A stretch of DNA of 64,000 bases from the NCBI GenBank assembly GCA_041658245.1, contig JBBAAM010000008.1, forward strand, positions 15,725 through 79,724. Reading direction: 5' to 3'. This DNA comes from Fen-1258 sp041658245. Its GTDB lineage: Bacteria; Bacteroidota; Ignavibacteria; Ignavibacteriales; Melioribacteraceae. How positions within the stretch are numbered: position 1 is the stretch's first letter; each line of letters begins with the position of its first letter. This document shows positions 7,740 through 17,236 of the stretch, piece after piece. The notes below the pieces were generated by a model. It searched no databases and was not told the origin of the DNA. It was given only the letters and a program-made list of their open reading frames with translations. The translations under genes were made by a program, and so were the position numbers.

Positions 7740-8286
7740 AACTTTTATAGCTCTTGAAATTCCTGAGGATGCCTTATCTCGTATAAAAGAAATTATTAGA
7801 AGTAAGATTGGAGAATTACATAATGTTAAATGGGAGTCCCGGAAGAAACTTCATCTCACATTAAAATTTCTTGGAGATACTAAAAAAGAATTTATTGATA
7901 CCTATATTTCTGGTATTGAAGGAATTATTAAAAAATATAATTCATTGGATTTAAGTTTTTATAGATTTGGTGTGTTTAGAAAAGGGAATGAACCTAAAAT
8001 CTTTTGGGTAGGGATGAATGAAAATCGTAAACTCGGCGAAATGGTCTCAGAAATAGAAACAACATTTTCAGAGTACGGATTCAATAAAGAAAGCAGAAAA
8101 TTTCAACCGCATTTAACTTTATTAAGATTTAGAGGGTATGAAGATTCAGAAAAAATATTATCTTTGACTGAAGTAAATCTTCCCTTAATAAAATTTACTG
8201 CAGACAAAATTACATTTTATGAAAGTAAACTATTACCGAGCGCATCGGTTTATAGATCAATAAAAAGTTTTTATTTGAAAATCTAA
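7729..8286 (+). CDS. thpR: RNA 2',3'-cyclic phosphodiesterase (2'-5' RNA ligase family)
   Basis: A 185-residue member of the 2H phosphoesterase fold. The two H-x-T motifs are present: HLTLKFLGDT beginning at ~42 and PHLTLLRF at ~127. It opens 2',3'-cyclic phosphates in RNA, with a reversible 2'-5' ligase activity in E. coli. The start ATG lies inside the cinA end (overlap 11 bp) and recA follows 9 bp later, so it is an internal member of the cinA-recA operon. Confidence 0.93.
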   Translation: MMIRTFIALEIPEDALSRIKEIIRSKIGELHNVKWESRKKLHLTLKFLGDTKKEFIDTYISGIEGIIKKYNSLDLSFYRFGVFRKGNEPKIFWVGMNENRKLGEMVSEIETTFSEYGFNKESRKFQPHLTLLRFRGYEDSEKILSLTEVNLPLIKFTADKITFYESKLLPSASVYRSIKSFYLKI

Positions 8287-8295
8287 GGAGGAAAA

Positions 8296-9354
8296 ATGGC
8301 TGTAGATAAAGATGCCAGAATGAAAATTCTTGAAGAAACAATTGCCAATATTGATAAAACATACGGCAAAGGTACAATAATGAAATTGGGCGACGGTGTA
8401 ATTAATCCAGTCGAATCAATTTCAACAGGTTCACTTTCATTAGATTTTGCTTTAGGAATTGGAGGAGTGCCACGCGGAAGAATTATTGAAATTTATGGTC
8501 CCGAATCATCAGGAAAAACTACATTATGTTTACATATAATTGCAGAAGCTCAAAAGGCAGGCGGACTTGCAGCTTTCATAGATGCAGAACACGCAATGGA
8601 TCTCAATTATGCTAAACGTTTGAATGTGGACACAAAAAATCTTCTCTTATCTCAACCGGATTTTGGCGAGCAAGCTCTGGAAATTGTTGATACACTTGTC
8701 CGCAGTAATGCTCTTGATATAATTGTAATTGACTCTGTTGCTGCTCTAGTTCCACGTTCAGAAATTGAGGGAGATATGGGCGATCCACAAATGGCAATGC
8801 AGGCGCGTTTGATGTCGCAAGCATTACGTAAATTAACAGGCGCAATAAGCCGTTCCAAAACGTGTGTGATCTTTACTAATCAATTGAGAATGAAGATCGG
8901 AATTATGTTTGGCAATCCGGAAACTACAACTGGTGGTAATGCGTTGAAGTTTTATGCTTCCGTTAGATTGGATATTAGAAGAATAGCTGCTATCAAAGAT
9001 GGACAGAATGTAATAGGCAATAGAACAAAAGTAAAAATTGTTAAAAGCAAAGTTGCCCCACCATTCAAAGAAGTTGAGTTTGATATTCTCTACAATGAAG
9101 GTATCAGCAAAGCCGGAGAGATAATTGATCTGGCATCGGAGAAAAATCTTCTTAACAAAAGCGGTTCTTGGTTTACCTATAAAGAAAATCGTTATCAAGG
9201 AAGAGACCAACTAAAAGCAAAAATGTTGGAAGACCCTGAACTTTTTGCTTCTCTTGAAAAAGATGTTAAAACTGCTCTTGGTATGATAAAAGATGAAACA
9301 GCAAAGCCTGTAAAAGCAAAAGAAGAAACGGAAACTAAGTCAAAGAAAAAATAG
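8296..9354 (+). CDS. recA: Recombinase RecA
   Basis: DNA strand-exchange and LexA-coprotease ATPase. The Walker A loop GPESSGKTT (~68-76), the AAFIDAEHAMD strand, the LIDSVAALVPRSEIEGDMGD-like loop L1 region, and NQLRMKIG with FGNPETTTGGNALKFY (loop L2) are all intact. The 352-residue length is usual, with a Lys/Glu-rich tail. A strong ribosome binding site, AAGGAGG, precedes the ATG. I see no LexA-type box directly upstream; transcription probably comes from the long upstream operon or an internal promoter I cannot define. Confidence 0.98.
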   Translation: MAVDKDARMKILEETIANIDKTYGKGTIMKLGDGVINPVESISTGSLSLDFALGIGGVPRGRIIEIYGPESSGKTTLCLHIIAEAQKAGGLAAFIDAEHAMDLNYAKRLNVDTKNLLLSQPDFGEQALEIVDTLVRSNALDIIVIDSVAALVPRSEIEGDMGDPQMAMQARLMSQALRKLTGAISRSKTCVIFTNQLRMKIGIMFGNPETTTGGNALKFYASVRLDIRRIAAIKDGQNVIGNRTKVKIVKSKVAPPFKEVEFDILYNEGISKAGEIIDLASEKNLLNKSGSWFTYKENRYQGRDQLKAKMLEDPELFASLEKDVKTALGMIKDETAKPVKAKEETETKSKKK

Positions 9355-9357
9355 CAG

Positions 9358-9984
9358 ATGATAATCACTGCTTTACAGCAAAAGGGTAATAATGTTCTGG
9401 TTTGTTTTGATGATGGAGAGTTCATCACTCTTGATTACAGAACTGTGACTGACAATGGTCTGCGGAAGAATGATTTAATTGATGATAAAAAAATTGAGTT
9501 TCTGATTTCCGCAAGTGAATTTCAAAAAGCAAAAGATTCTGCTTTCCGTTTTTTAGGCAGAAGGCATCATTCAACATCAGAACTAAAAAATAAACTTATA
9601 AAGAAAAAATATCCAAAGGATATCATTGATAAAATTCTGATTGATCTAACAGACAAAAAATTACTGGATGATGAACAATTTGCAGAAGCATTTCTTGAAG
9701 AAAGATCAGTCAAAAAGAAAATCGGCATTAATAAACTGAAAGCAGATCTATTCAAAAAGGGAATCAATAGAAATATTATTGAAAAAACTTTATTAAGAGT
9801 TGATCATGAATTAAGTTATGATCAAGCGCTTGAATTGGCAAAACGGAAAATTGATTCTATTAAAAGAAAAGAGACAGATAAAAGAAAAATTAAAGCTAAA
9901 TTATATTCATCACTTAGTTCGCGCGGATTTGAATCGGAATTAATAATTAAAGTACTGAACGAAATGTTAGAAGATCTTGAATAA
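9358..9984 (+). CDS. recX: Regulatory protein RecX
   Basis: Modulates RecA filament growth. The 208-residue protein has the three-helix repeats of the family: FRFLGRRHHSTSELKNKL, the RSVKKKIGINKLKADLF segment, and IKAKLYSSLSSRGFESELI. An N-terminal ~50-residue strand region is present, as in the longer RecX form. It begins 3 bp after recA and ends the operon; a hairpin terminator follows at 9998. Confidence 0.92.
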   Translation: MIITALQQKGNNVLVCFDDGEFITLDYRTVTDNGLRKNDLIDDKKIEFLISASEFQKAKDSAFRFLGRRHHSTSELKNKLIKKKYPKDIIDKILIDLTDKKLLDDEQFAEAFLEERSVKKKIGINKLKADLFKKGINRNIIEKTLLRVDHELSYDQALELAKRKIDSIKRKETDKRKIKAKLYSSLSSRGFESELIIKVLNEMLEDLE

Positions 9985-9997
9985 ATGCCCATCCCAA

Positions 9998-10024
9998 CCC
10001 TTCCGCAAAGGGAAGGGCTTTTTT
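9998..10024 (+). terminator. Rho-independent terminator after recX
   Basis: Stem CCCTTCC / GGAAGGG around a 6-base loop, followed by CTTTTTT. A textbook intrinsic terminator 13 bp after the recX stop. Confidence 0.9.
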
Positions 10025-10031
10025 AAAACTC

Positions 10032-10093
10032 GGTCGAGGTATTTAATCCTCGACCTTCGTTATAAAATTATAACCTCGAAGCAAGCATCGAGG
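10032..10093. repeat. Two tandem hairpins with related CCTCGA arms
   Basis: The first hairpin is GGTCGAGG / CCTCGACC (10032-10055). The second has CCTCGA (10074-10079) and TCGAGG (10088-10093) followed by AATTTTT. They share the core TCGAGG and may be an extra terminator, an RNA-processing signal or a small dispersed repeat between recX and the dehydrogenase gene. Confidence 0.5.
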
Positions 10094-10185
10094 AATTTTT
10101 AGATTAAATAAATTACATGCTAAGAAGTGACCTTTGTTCTCTTTATCAGTTTTCCCTATTTTTATGACCAACTTTTAGGATACCA

Positions 10186-11355
10186 ATGAACAAGTTCAAG
10201 GGAGTAGATTATTTTAATGTAGATAGTCTTTTATCAGAAGACGAAGTAATGGTGCGCAATACAGTTAGAGAATATGTTGATGAACAAATAATTCCTATCA
10301 TAGAAAAGCATTACCGCGAAGAAAAATTTCCTTTTCATCTAGTAAAAGAACTTGGAAAGCTTGGATTATTCGGAATTACTCTACCACAAAAGTATGGTTG
10401 CGCTGCGATGAACAATGTAGCTTACGGTTTAGTAATGCAAGAATTAGAAAGAGGTGATAGCGGTATTCGAAGTTTTGCATCTGTTCAAACATCATTAGTT
10501 ATGTATCCGATCTACACTTTTGGAAATGAAGAACAAAAAAATTATTGGCTTCCAAAACTTGCAGTCGGAGAAAACATCGGATGTTTTGGATTAACAGAAC
10601 CGGATTACGGTTCTAATCCTGCAGGGATGATAACAAGAGCAGAAAAAGTGGAAGACGGTTTTAAGTTGAACGGTGCTAAAATGTGGATCACTAATGGAAC
10701 AATTGCTGATGTGGCTGTTGTTTGGGCAAAATTAGATGGCGAGATTAAAGGCTTTTTAGTTGAAAAAGGTATGAAAGGTTTTTCCGCACCAGAGATGAAA
10801 GGAAAACATTCTCTTAAAGCTTCTGTCACTTCAGAATTAATCTTTCAAGATGTTTTTGTACCGGAGAAAAATTTATTAACCGGAAGTAAAGGATTGAAAT
10901 CACCATTGATGTGTTTGAATCAAGCACGATACGGAATTGCTTGGGGTGTTGTTGGATCTATGATGACTTGTTATGATTCCGCATTGAACTACGCAAAATC
11001 CCGTATCCAATTCAGCAAACCGATTGCAGCTTATCAACTGACACAAGAAAAGTTAGTTTATATGTTAACTGAAATTACAAAAGCGCAGCTTCTTAATTTA
11101 CAATTAGGACGTTTAAAAGATAAAAATGAAGTAAAACATACACAAATTTCTATGGCTAAAAGAAATAATTGTGAAAAAGCATTAGAGACAGCACGCATTG
11201 CACGAGAAATTCTTGGTGCGAATGGAATACTTGATGAATATCCGGTTATGCGTCATTCGCAGAATTTAGAATCAGTAAAAACTTACGAAGGAACACACGA
11301 GATGCACACATTGATAATTGGTGAAGATATAACCGGTTATGCTGCATTTGATTAA
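10186..11355 (+). CDS. gcdH: Glutaryl-CoA dehydrogenase-type acyl-CoA dehydrogenase
   Basis: FAD flavoprotein of 389 residues. It groups with glutaryl-CoA dehydrogenases rather than straight-chain enzymes because of GLTEPDYGSNP, the RYGIAWG helix, SRIQFSKPIAAYQLTQ and the ending DEYPVMRHSQNLES. The catalytic base is Glu368 in TYEGTHEMH. In lysine/tryptophan breakdown such enzymes oxidise and decarboxylate glutaryl-CoA to crotonyl-CoA; the exact substrate here is inferred from these signatures. It is monocistronic, between the recX terminator and its own terminator at 11361. Confidence 0.85.
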   Translation: MNKFKGVDYFNVDSLLSEDEVMVRNTVREYVDEQIIPIIEKHYREEKFPFHLVKELGKLGLFGITLPQKYGCAAMNNVAYGLVMQELERGDSGIRSFASVQTSLVMYPIYTFGNEEQKNYWLPKLAVGENIGCFGLTEPDYGSNPAGMITRAEKVEDGFKLNGAKMWITNGTIADVAVVWAKLDGEIKGFLVEKGMKGFSAPEMKGKHSLKASVTSELIFQDVFVPEKNLLTGSKGLKSPLMCLNQARYGIAWGVVGSMMTCYDSALNYAKSRIQFSKPIAAYQLTQEKLVYMLTEITKAQLLNLQLGRLKDKNEVKHTQISMAKRNNCEKALETARIAREILGANGILDEYPVMRHSQNLESVKTYEGTHEMHTLIIGEDITGYAAFD

Positions 11356-11360
11356 ATTGA

Positions 11361-11383
11361 GACCACCTTGTGTGGTCTTTTTT
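11361..11383 (+). terminator. Rho-independent terminator between gcdH and guaB
   Basis: GACCAC / GTGGTC stem with a CTTGT loop followed by six T residues. It separates the dehydrogenase gene from guaB, which starts 20 bp later after a GAGGG ribosome binding site. Confidence 0.88.
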
Positions 11384-11402
11384 GTAATTAGAAGAGGGAA
11401 AC

Positions 11403-12887
11403 ATGAATAAAAACAAAGTTTATTTTGAAGGATTAACATTTGATGATATACTTCTTGTACCGGCACGATCAAATGTTCTTCCACGCCAAACAGATATTTC
11501 TTCGTACCTAACAAGAGAGATAAAATTAAATATTCCCTTTCTTTCTGCCGCGATGGATTCAGTAACAGAATCTCAAATGGCAATAGCAATGGCTGCTCAG
11601 GGTGGAATTGGAATAATTCATAAGAACATGTCTATTGAAAAGCAAGCTGATGAAGTTGATAAAGTTAAAAGGTCAGAGAGCGGAATGATTGTAAATCCAA
11701 TTACTCTAACTCCGGACCGAACGATTAAAGAAGCTGAACATATCATGTCGAAATATCACATCTCCGGAATACCTGTTGTAGATGAAAAAGGAAAGTTAGT
11801 CGGTATTCTAACTAATCGAGATCTACGATTTGAAAGAGAATCAAACAAACTTGTTAGTCAATTAATGACAAAAGAGAATTTAATTACAGCACCTCTTGGA
11901 ACAACACTTCATGAAGCGGAAAAAATATTACACAAGTACAGAATCGAAAAACTTCCTGTTGTTGATAAAAAAGGAATAATTAAAGGATTGATCACCTATA
12001 AAGACATAATGAAGAAAAAAACATTTCCCAATGCTTGCAAAGATAATTTGGGACGGCTTCGTGTAGGTGCGGGAGTTGGTGTAACAAGTGATACATTAAA
12101 AAGAGTAGAAGCGTTAGTATCTTCTCACGTTGATGTCATCGTTCTTGATACAGCGCATGGACATTCGGAAGGAGTATTAAGAACAGTTAAAGAGATTAGA
12201 AAAAAATATAAAAACTTACAGCTGATTGCCGGAAATATTGTTACAAAAGATGCCGCTCTTGAATTAGTTTCTTGCGGCGTTAATGCGGTAAAAGTTGGAA
12301 TTGGTGCAGGCTCTATTTGTACTACACGTGTAATAGCTGGTGTTGGAGTTCCGCAAATCAGTGCGGTTATAGAAGTTGCACAAGCATTAAAAGGAAAAAA
12401 TATTCCTGTCATATCGGATGGTGGAATTAAACAAACTGGAGATGTAGCCAAAGCAATTGCAGCCGGTGCAGATACTGTTATGATGGGCGGGATGCTTGCC
12501 GGTGTTGAAGAAACTCCCGGAGAAAAAGTTTTATTTGAAGGAAGAAGTTTCAAAGTTTACAGAGGAATGGGTTCATTAAGTGCAATGAAACAAGGAAGCA
12601 GTGATCGTTATTTCCAGGATGTTGAAGCAGATATTAAAAAACTTGTTCCGGAAGGAATAGAAGGGCGTGTTCCCTACAAAGGTTCTTTAGCCGATACGAT
12701 TTATCAATTCATCGGTGGATTGCGAGCGGCAATGGGTTATTGTGGTGCAAAAACAATTAATGATTTGAAATCTAAATCAAAGTTTGTAAAAATTTCTAAT
12801 GCCGGATTACGCGAAAGTCATCCGCACGATGTTTTAGTAACTGAGGAAGCACCGAATTATCAAATGACTAAGAAAAATCAGTATTAA
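11403..12887 (+). CDS. guaB: Inosine-5'-monophosphate dehydrogenase
   Basis: Oxidises IMP to XMP with NAD, the committed step to GMP. The 494-residue protein has the TIM barrel beginning LTFDDILLVPARS, two inserted CBS domains (~94-205), and the catalytic loop GAGSICTTRVIAG with the nucleophile Cys306. The flap region and RVPYKGS are also present. It starts 20 bp after the previous terminator, so its promoter must overlap that region. Confidence 0.97.
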   Translation: MNKNKVYFEGLTFDDILLVPARSNVLPRQTDISSYLTREIKLNIPFLSAAMDSVTESQMAIAMAAQGGIGIIHKNMSIEKQADEVDKVKRSESGMIVNPITLTPDRTIKEAEHIMSKYHISGIPVVDEKGKLVGILTNRDLRFERESNKLVSQLMTKENLITAPLGTTLHEAEKILHKYRIEKLPVVDKKGIIKGLITYKDIMKKKTFPNACKDNLGRLRVGAGVGVTSDTLKRVEALVSSHVDVIVLDTAHGHSEGVLRTVKEIRKKYKNLQLIAGNIVTKDAALELVSCGVNAVKVGIGAGSICTTRVIAGVGVPQISAVIEVAQALKGKNIPVISDGGIKQTGDVAKAIAAGADTVMMGGMLAGVEETPGEKVLFEGRSFKVYRGMGSLSAMKQGSSDRYFQDVEADIKKLVPEGIEGRVPYKGSLADTIYQFIGGLRAAMGYCGAKTINDLKSKSKFVKISNAGLRESHPHDVLVTEEAPNYQMTKKNQY

Positions 12888-12962
12888 CATTTTTATTAAT
12901 CCGATTAAGAGAATAAAATATTTAATTATTATTGATCATCATCCATAAATAAAATCTCGATT

Positions 12963-14249
12963 ATGTTCAAAGTTTTAGTTATTGCTTATTACTACCCTCC
13001 GCTTGGATTAAGTGGTGTTCAACGCACGCTTAAATTCACAAAATATATGAGCAAGTTTAATTGGCAGCCCACAGTAATTACAACCGGTAATGTAGCATAC
13101 TTTGCCCATGATTTTTATTTATTGAAAGAAGCCGAAAATGCCGGTGTAAATATTATCCGCACAGAAGCTTTTGATCTTAATACAATTATCGGGAAGCAGT
13201 ATCAAACTGTGAATATGCCTCAAGAATTTCTTAGAAAGATACTTTCAAGGATTAGTAAAGCAATATTTATTCCTGACAATAAAAAATCTTGGGCTAGAAA
13301 AGCATATAAAGTTGCTAAAGAGCTTCTTCAAAAAGAAAAATTTGATATCATTTATGTAACGATTCCGCCTTTTTCAAGTTTTGTTTATGCTGCTAAACTC
13401 AAAAAAGAATTTGGTATTCCTCTATTTGTAGATTATCGTGATTTATGGTTCGGCAATCATTTTGCATTTTATCCAACTTTATATCATCGCTATAAGCATA
13501 AAAAGTTAGAATATAAATCGTTACGATTAGCAGATAAAGTTGTTGCAATCAATCGCAAAATAAAAGAGAAACTTTTATTGACATATCCGTTTTTATCATT
13601 TAATGATGTAATGATAATTCCTCATGGTTATGACCCCGCTGATTTTGAGTACAGTGAAGATAAAGTTGAGCAATCACAAAAGATGCGTTTAACTTATGCT
13701 GGAATATTTTATGAGAATATAACTCCGGAATATTTTCTAAAAGCATTTAAGCAGTTATCAATTGAGAGACCGGATATTGCAGCAAATATAGAATTAGAAT
13801 TTATTGGTCATCTTCGCAAAGAAAATAATAAACTAATTTCAGAACTTGGTATTAGCGAATTTGTAAGAGATCATGGATATCTAGACCATCACGAAACAGT
13901 TAAGAGATTAAAAACTAGTGATGTTTTGTGGATGATGATTGGAAATATTCAGAATGCAGACACAATTTCCACAAGTAAACTTTATGAGTATATAGGAACC
14001 GGTAAACCAATTCTTGGATGTGTTGTTGAAGGAACTGCTAAATCTGCTCTTCAAGAATATGGTGCGTCTTTTATAACAAAGCCAGATGATATACAGGAAA
14101 TCAAAAACACTATAATATTAATTCATGAATTGTACATAAAGAAAAATTTACCTACACCAAATAGAGATTTTATACAGAAACACGATAGGATCAAATTAAC
14201 GGAAGAGCTTACGAAAGCGTTTCAGTTTTATTTAAAGGCATTATCATGA
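12963..14249 (+). CDS. GT-B fold glycosyltransferase (family 4-like)
   Basis: A 428-residue protein with the two-Rossmann GT-B layout. The N-terminal half opens with VLVIAYYYPPLGLSGVQR, the typical acceptor-side loop, and includes LFVDYRDLW; the C-terminal half has the nucleotide-sugar part (TYAGIFYENITPE, then DTISTSKLYEYIGTGKPIL with the donor-binding glutamate). No signal peptide or membrane span. Sugar donor and acceptor cannot be told; a role in surface polysaccharide is likely. It overlaps purD by 4 bp (ATGA), an odd but evidently coupled partner. Confidence 0.8.
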   Translation: MFKVLVIAYYYPPLGLSGVQRTLKFTKYMSKFNWQPTVITTGNVAYFAHDFYLLKEAENAGVNIIRTEAFDLNTIIGKQYQTVNMPQEFLRKILSRISKAIFIPDNKKSWARKAYKVAKELLQKEKFDIIYVTIPPFSSFVYAAKLKKEFGIPLFVDYRDLWFGNHFAFYPTLYHRYKHKKLEYKSLRLADKVVAINRKIKEKLLLTYPFLSFNDVMIIPHGYDPADFEYSEDKVEQSQKMRLTYAGIFYENITPEYFLKAFKQLSIERPDIAANIELEFIGHLRKENNKLISELGISEFVRDHGYLDHHETVKRLKTSDVLWMMIGNIQNADTISTSKLYEYIGTGKPILGCVVEGTAKSALQEYGASFITKPDDIQEIKNTIILIHELYIKKNLPTPNRDFIQKHDRIKLTEELTKAFQFYLKALS

Positions 14250-15529
14250 GAATCGTATTAATTGGTTCTGGAGGAAGAGAGCATGCTTTAGCTGTAAAAA
14301 TTGCAGAAAGCGAAACTTGTTGTAAATTATATATTCTTCCCGGAAATCCAGGTACAAAACAAGTTGGTGAAAATATTCTTATCGATCAGGATGATCATCA
14401 GAGTATTATCAGTTTTTGTCTGGAGCAAAAAATAGATCTGGTAGTGATCGGGCCTGAAAAACCATTGATAGATGGGTTAACCGATAAACTTCTTGAAAAA
14501 GGTATTAAAGTATTTGGTCCAACTATGAAAGCTTCTCGAATAGAAGGGGAGAAATCATTTGCTAAAAATTTAATGAAAGAATATAATATTCCTACCGCAG
14601 CGTTTGAAGTATTCAATAAAGAAAATTATGACGATGCTATAAACTATTTACATAAAATTAATTACCCAATTGTAATTAAAGCAGATGGCATTGCAGCGGG
14701 GAAAGGTGTAATAATCGCAGAATGTTTTGATGATGCTAAGGAAGCGTTAAAAGAATGTTTTGTAAATTCTTCCTTTGGTACTGCAGGTGATAAAGTAGTA
14801 ATTGAAGAATTTATGTCAGGTCAAGAAGCTTCGATTTTTGCAATTACGGATGGTTTCGACTATGTTTTACTTCCTGCTGCACAAGATCATAAAAGAATTT
14901 TTGATGACGATAAAGGCAAGAATACCGGTGGCATGGGTGCGTATGCTCCGACTTCTTTTGTGAACGAAAAAAATATCGATGTAATTGCAACAGAAATTAT
15001 TGAACCGACATTAAAAGCGATGCGTGAAAAGGGAATGCCGTTTGTGGGATGCCTTTACTGCGGTTTGATGATGACAATCCATGGCACAAAGGTAGTCGAA
15101 TTTAATTGCAGATTTGGCGATCCGGAGACGCAAGTTGTTTTGCCTTTACTTGAAGGAAATTTTGTTGAACTGCTTTATTCTGCTGCTTGTGGAAAAATTA
15201 ACAAAGAAGCAATGAGATATAATGGTGGTACTTCGGTTTGTGTTGTTGTTGCTTCAAAAGGTTACCCGGATAAATTTGAAAAAGGTTTTGAGATTTACGG
15301 ATTAGATCAAATCCCACAAAAAGTAAAAGTCTATCACGCTGGGACTAAAGAAGTTAATGGAAAAATTATGACTAATGGTGGGAGAGTTCTAAATGTTACT
15401 TCGTTCACTGAGAAGAACGACTTAAACGAAGCCAAAAGAATAGCTTATGAAGCTCTTTCAAAAATTAGTTTTGATGGAATGCACTATCGAAAAGATATTT
15501 CTGATAAGGCTTTTCTTCAAACGAATTAA
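14246..15529 (+). CDS. purD: Phosphoribosylamine-glycine ligase (GARS)
   Basis: Second step of de novo purine synthesis: joins glycine to phosphoribosylamine with ATP. The 427-residue ATP-grasp enzyme has the N-terminal LIGSGGREHALAVKI and LPGNPGT, the GPEKPL segment, the ATP-grasp loop AAGKGV near residue 151, and NTGGMGAYAP with EFNCRFGDPETQ. It starts within the glycosyltransferase stop. Its end is 1 bp from the stop of the convergent HIT gene, leaving no room for a separate terminator. Confidence 0.96.
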   Translation: MRIVLIGSGGREHALAVKIAESETCCKLYILPGNPGTKQVGENILIDQDDHQSIISFCLEQKIDLVVIGPEKPLIDGLTDKLLEKGIKVFGPTMKASRIEGEKSFAKNLMKEYNIPTAAFEVFNKENYDDAINYLHKINYPIVIKADGIAAGKGVIIAECFDDAKEALKECFVNSSFGTAGDKVVIEEFMSGQEASIFAITDGFDYVLLPAAQDHKRIFDDDKGKNTGGMGAYAPTSFVNEKNIDVIATEIIEPTLKAMREKGMPFVGCLYCGLMMTIHGTKVVEFNCRFGDPETQVVLPLLEGNFVELLYSAACGKINKEAMRYNGGTSVCVVVASKGYPDKFEKGFEIYGLDQIPQKVKVYHAGTKEVNGKIMTNGGRVLNVTSFTEKNDLNEAKRIAYEALSKISFDGMHYRKDISDKAFLQTN

Positions 15530-15530
15530 C

Positions 15531-15881
15531 TCATCCCGGCGGCCAATTCATCTTTCGACCGCCAAGTAGATGCATATGAAGATGATAAACGTCCTGCCCA
15601 GCATCTGCTCCGCAATTTAAGACTAATCTGAATCCCGATTCACTTACACCTAAATCTTTAGCGATCTTATTTGCAGCTTCAAACATAAAGCCAAGAAGAA
15701 CCGAGTGTTTGCTAGAATCAATGTCTTTTGTAGTTTCAATTTCAGTGATTTTAGGAATGATCAGAACATGAACCGGTGCTTGAGGATTGATATCTTTGAA
15801 TGCGAGAACTTTGTCATTCTCAAAAACAATTTCCGCTGGTATTTCTTTTCGAATAATCTTGGAAAAAATAGTTTCTCCCAT
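15531..15881 (-). CDS. hinT: HIT-family purine nucleoside phosphoramidase
   Basis: A 116-residue histidine-triad protein. The motif is complete as His100-x-His102-x-His104 in YHLHMHLLGGR, with the usual start IFSKIIRKEIPAEIVFE and the VHVLIIPK strand. HinT enzymes hydrolyse AMP-lysine and other nucleoside phosphoramidates. It is the last gene of the minus-strand run that starts with the isoaspartyl methyltransferase, 2 bp after the response regulator. Confidence 0.94.
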   Translation of the reverse strand: MGETIFSKIIRKEIPAEIVFENDKVLAFKDINPQAPVHVLIIPKITEIETTKDIDSSKHSVLLGFMFEAANKIAKDLGVSESGFRLVLNCGADAGQDVYHLHMHLLGGRKMNWPPG

Positions 15882-15883
15882 AG

Positions 15884-17236
15884 CTATTCCTTTTCAATTT
15901 CATATTTCTTTAGTTTGTTATAAAGATGGCTGCGTTGAATCCCAAGTATATCAGCAGTCTTGCTGATATTCCAGCCATTGGCATTTAACTGTTTAATTAT
16001 AAATGCCTTTTCAGATTTCTCTTTGAACTCTTGAAAACTATTTGAAGTATTTAGCAAATCATCAGCATTCGAACCTTGATTTGGCGTGAACATGGAAATA
16101 TCTTTTTCGTTGATTTCTGTTTTAGTGACCATAATTACAATACGTTCTACAACATTTTTCAGTTCGCGAACATTTCCTTTCCAAGTTAGAGATTGAAGGG
16201 CATTGATTGCTGCGTCAGAATATTTCTTTTGAGCAAATTTATTCTTATCGCAAATAATTTTTGAGAAGTGCTCTATAAGTAAAGGAATATCATCTTTACG
16301 TTCACGGAGCGGTGGAATATGAATCGGGATAACATTTAATCGGTGATAAAGATCTTCGCGGAAGTTGCCTTTCTTAATTTCTTCTTGCAAATCTTTATTT
16401 GTTGCTGAAATAATTCGAACATTAACATCAATCTTAGCGTTCCCTCCCACGCGCTCAATTTTTCCTTCTTCAATGGCACGCAAAACTTTAGCTTGTGCTT
16501 GCAGACTCATATCACCGATTTCATCAAGAAATAAATTCCCACCATCCGCTTGTTCAAATTTACCAATATGTTGTTTTACGGCTCCGGTAAATGAGCCTTT
16601 CTCATGACCGAACAATTCTGATTCGATAAGTTCATGATGAATCGCGGCACAATTCACTTCAATTAGCTCTTTGTTAGATCGTGAGCTTTGTCTGTGTAAT
16701 TCTTGTGCGACTAATTCCTTGCCTGTTCCATTCTCTCCAGTAATTAGAATTCGTGCATCAGTTTTAGCAACTCGTTTAATTGTTTCGTGAATTGTTTTAA
16801 TTACTGTGCTGTTCCCAATAATTTTTTCTGACGAAAAGAGTTCTTTCTTAAGCTTTTTATTTTCTTTAACAAGACTGGATTGTTCAACAGCATTTCGTAC
16901 ACTGATCAAAAGTTTATCGCGGTCAACGGGTTTTTCAAGAAAATCAAATGCGCCAAGCTTTGTTGATTTGACCGCATTCTCAACACTCGCATGTGCTGAG
17001 ATCATTATTACTTTCATATCAATTTCTTTTTCAAGAAGCCAACTCAACACTTCAAAACCATTTTTACCGGGCATCTGAATATCGAGTAATAATGCATCAT
17101 AATTTCCATATTCGATTTTCTGTAATCCTTTATACGAGTCAGTTGTATAGTCGACAAGATAATCTTCGTATTCAAGGATCATCTTAATGCTTTCGCATAT
17201 TTCTTTTTCATCATCAATAACTAAAATAGATTTCAT
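15884..17236 (-). CDS. NtrC-family sigma-54-dependent response regulator
   Basis: Three domains in 450 residues. The receiver has Asp8/Asp9, phospho-acceptor Asp52, Ser80 and Lys102. The AAA+ sigma-54 activator has Walker A GENGTGKE (167-174), the sigma-54 contact loop as GSFTGA (214-219, the common Ser variant of GAFTGA) and Walker B FLDEIGD. A Fis-type helix-turn-helix (NISKTADILGIQRSHLYNK) ends the protein. No histidine kinase is adjacent, so its partner is elsewhere. It overlaps the upstream secreted-protein gene by 4 bp, tying it to the methyltransferase operon. Confidence 0.93.
   Translation of the reverse strand: MKSILVIDDEKEICESIKMILEYEDYLVDYTTDSYKGLQKIEYGNYDALLLDIQMPGKNGFEVLSWLLEKEIDMKVIMISAHASVENAVKSTKLGAFDFLEKPVDRDKLLISVRNAVEQSSLVKENKKLKKELFSSEKIIGNSTVIKTIHETIKRVAKTDARILITGENGTGKELVAQELHRQSSRSNKELIEVNCAAIHHELIESELFGHEKGSFTGAVKQHIGKFEQADGGNLFLDEIGDMSLQAQAKVLRAIEEGKIERVGGNAKIDVNVRIISATNKDLQEEIKKGNFREDLYHRLNVIPIHIPPLRERKDDIPLLIEHFSKIICDKNKFAQKKYSDAAINALQSLTWKGNVRELKNVVERIVIMVTKTEINEKDISMFTPNQGSNADDLLNTSNSFQEFKEKSEKAFIIKQLNANGWNISKTADILGIQRSHLYNKLKKYEIEKE

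Noticed and set aside
12125..12553. 142-codon frame on the minus strand inside guaB
   Set aside because: Antisense shadow of a well-conserved gene; Thr/Ala/Pro-rich translation with no family match.
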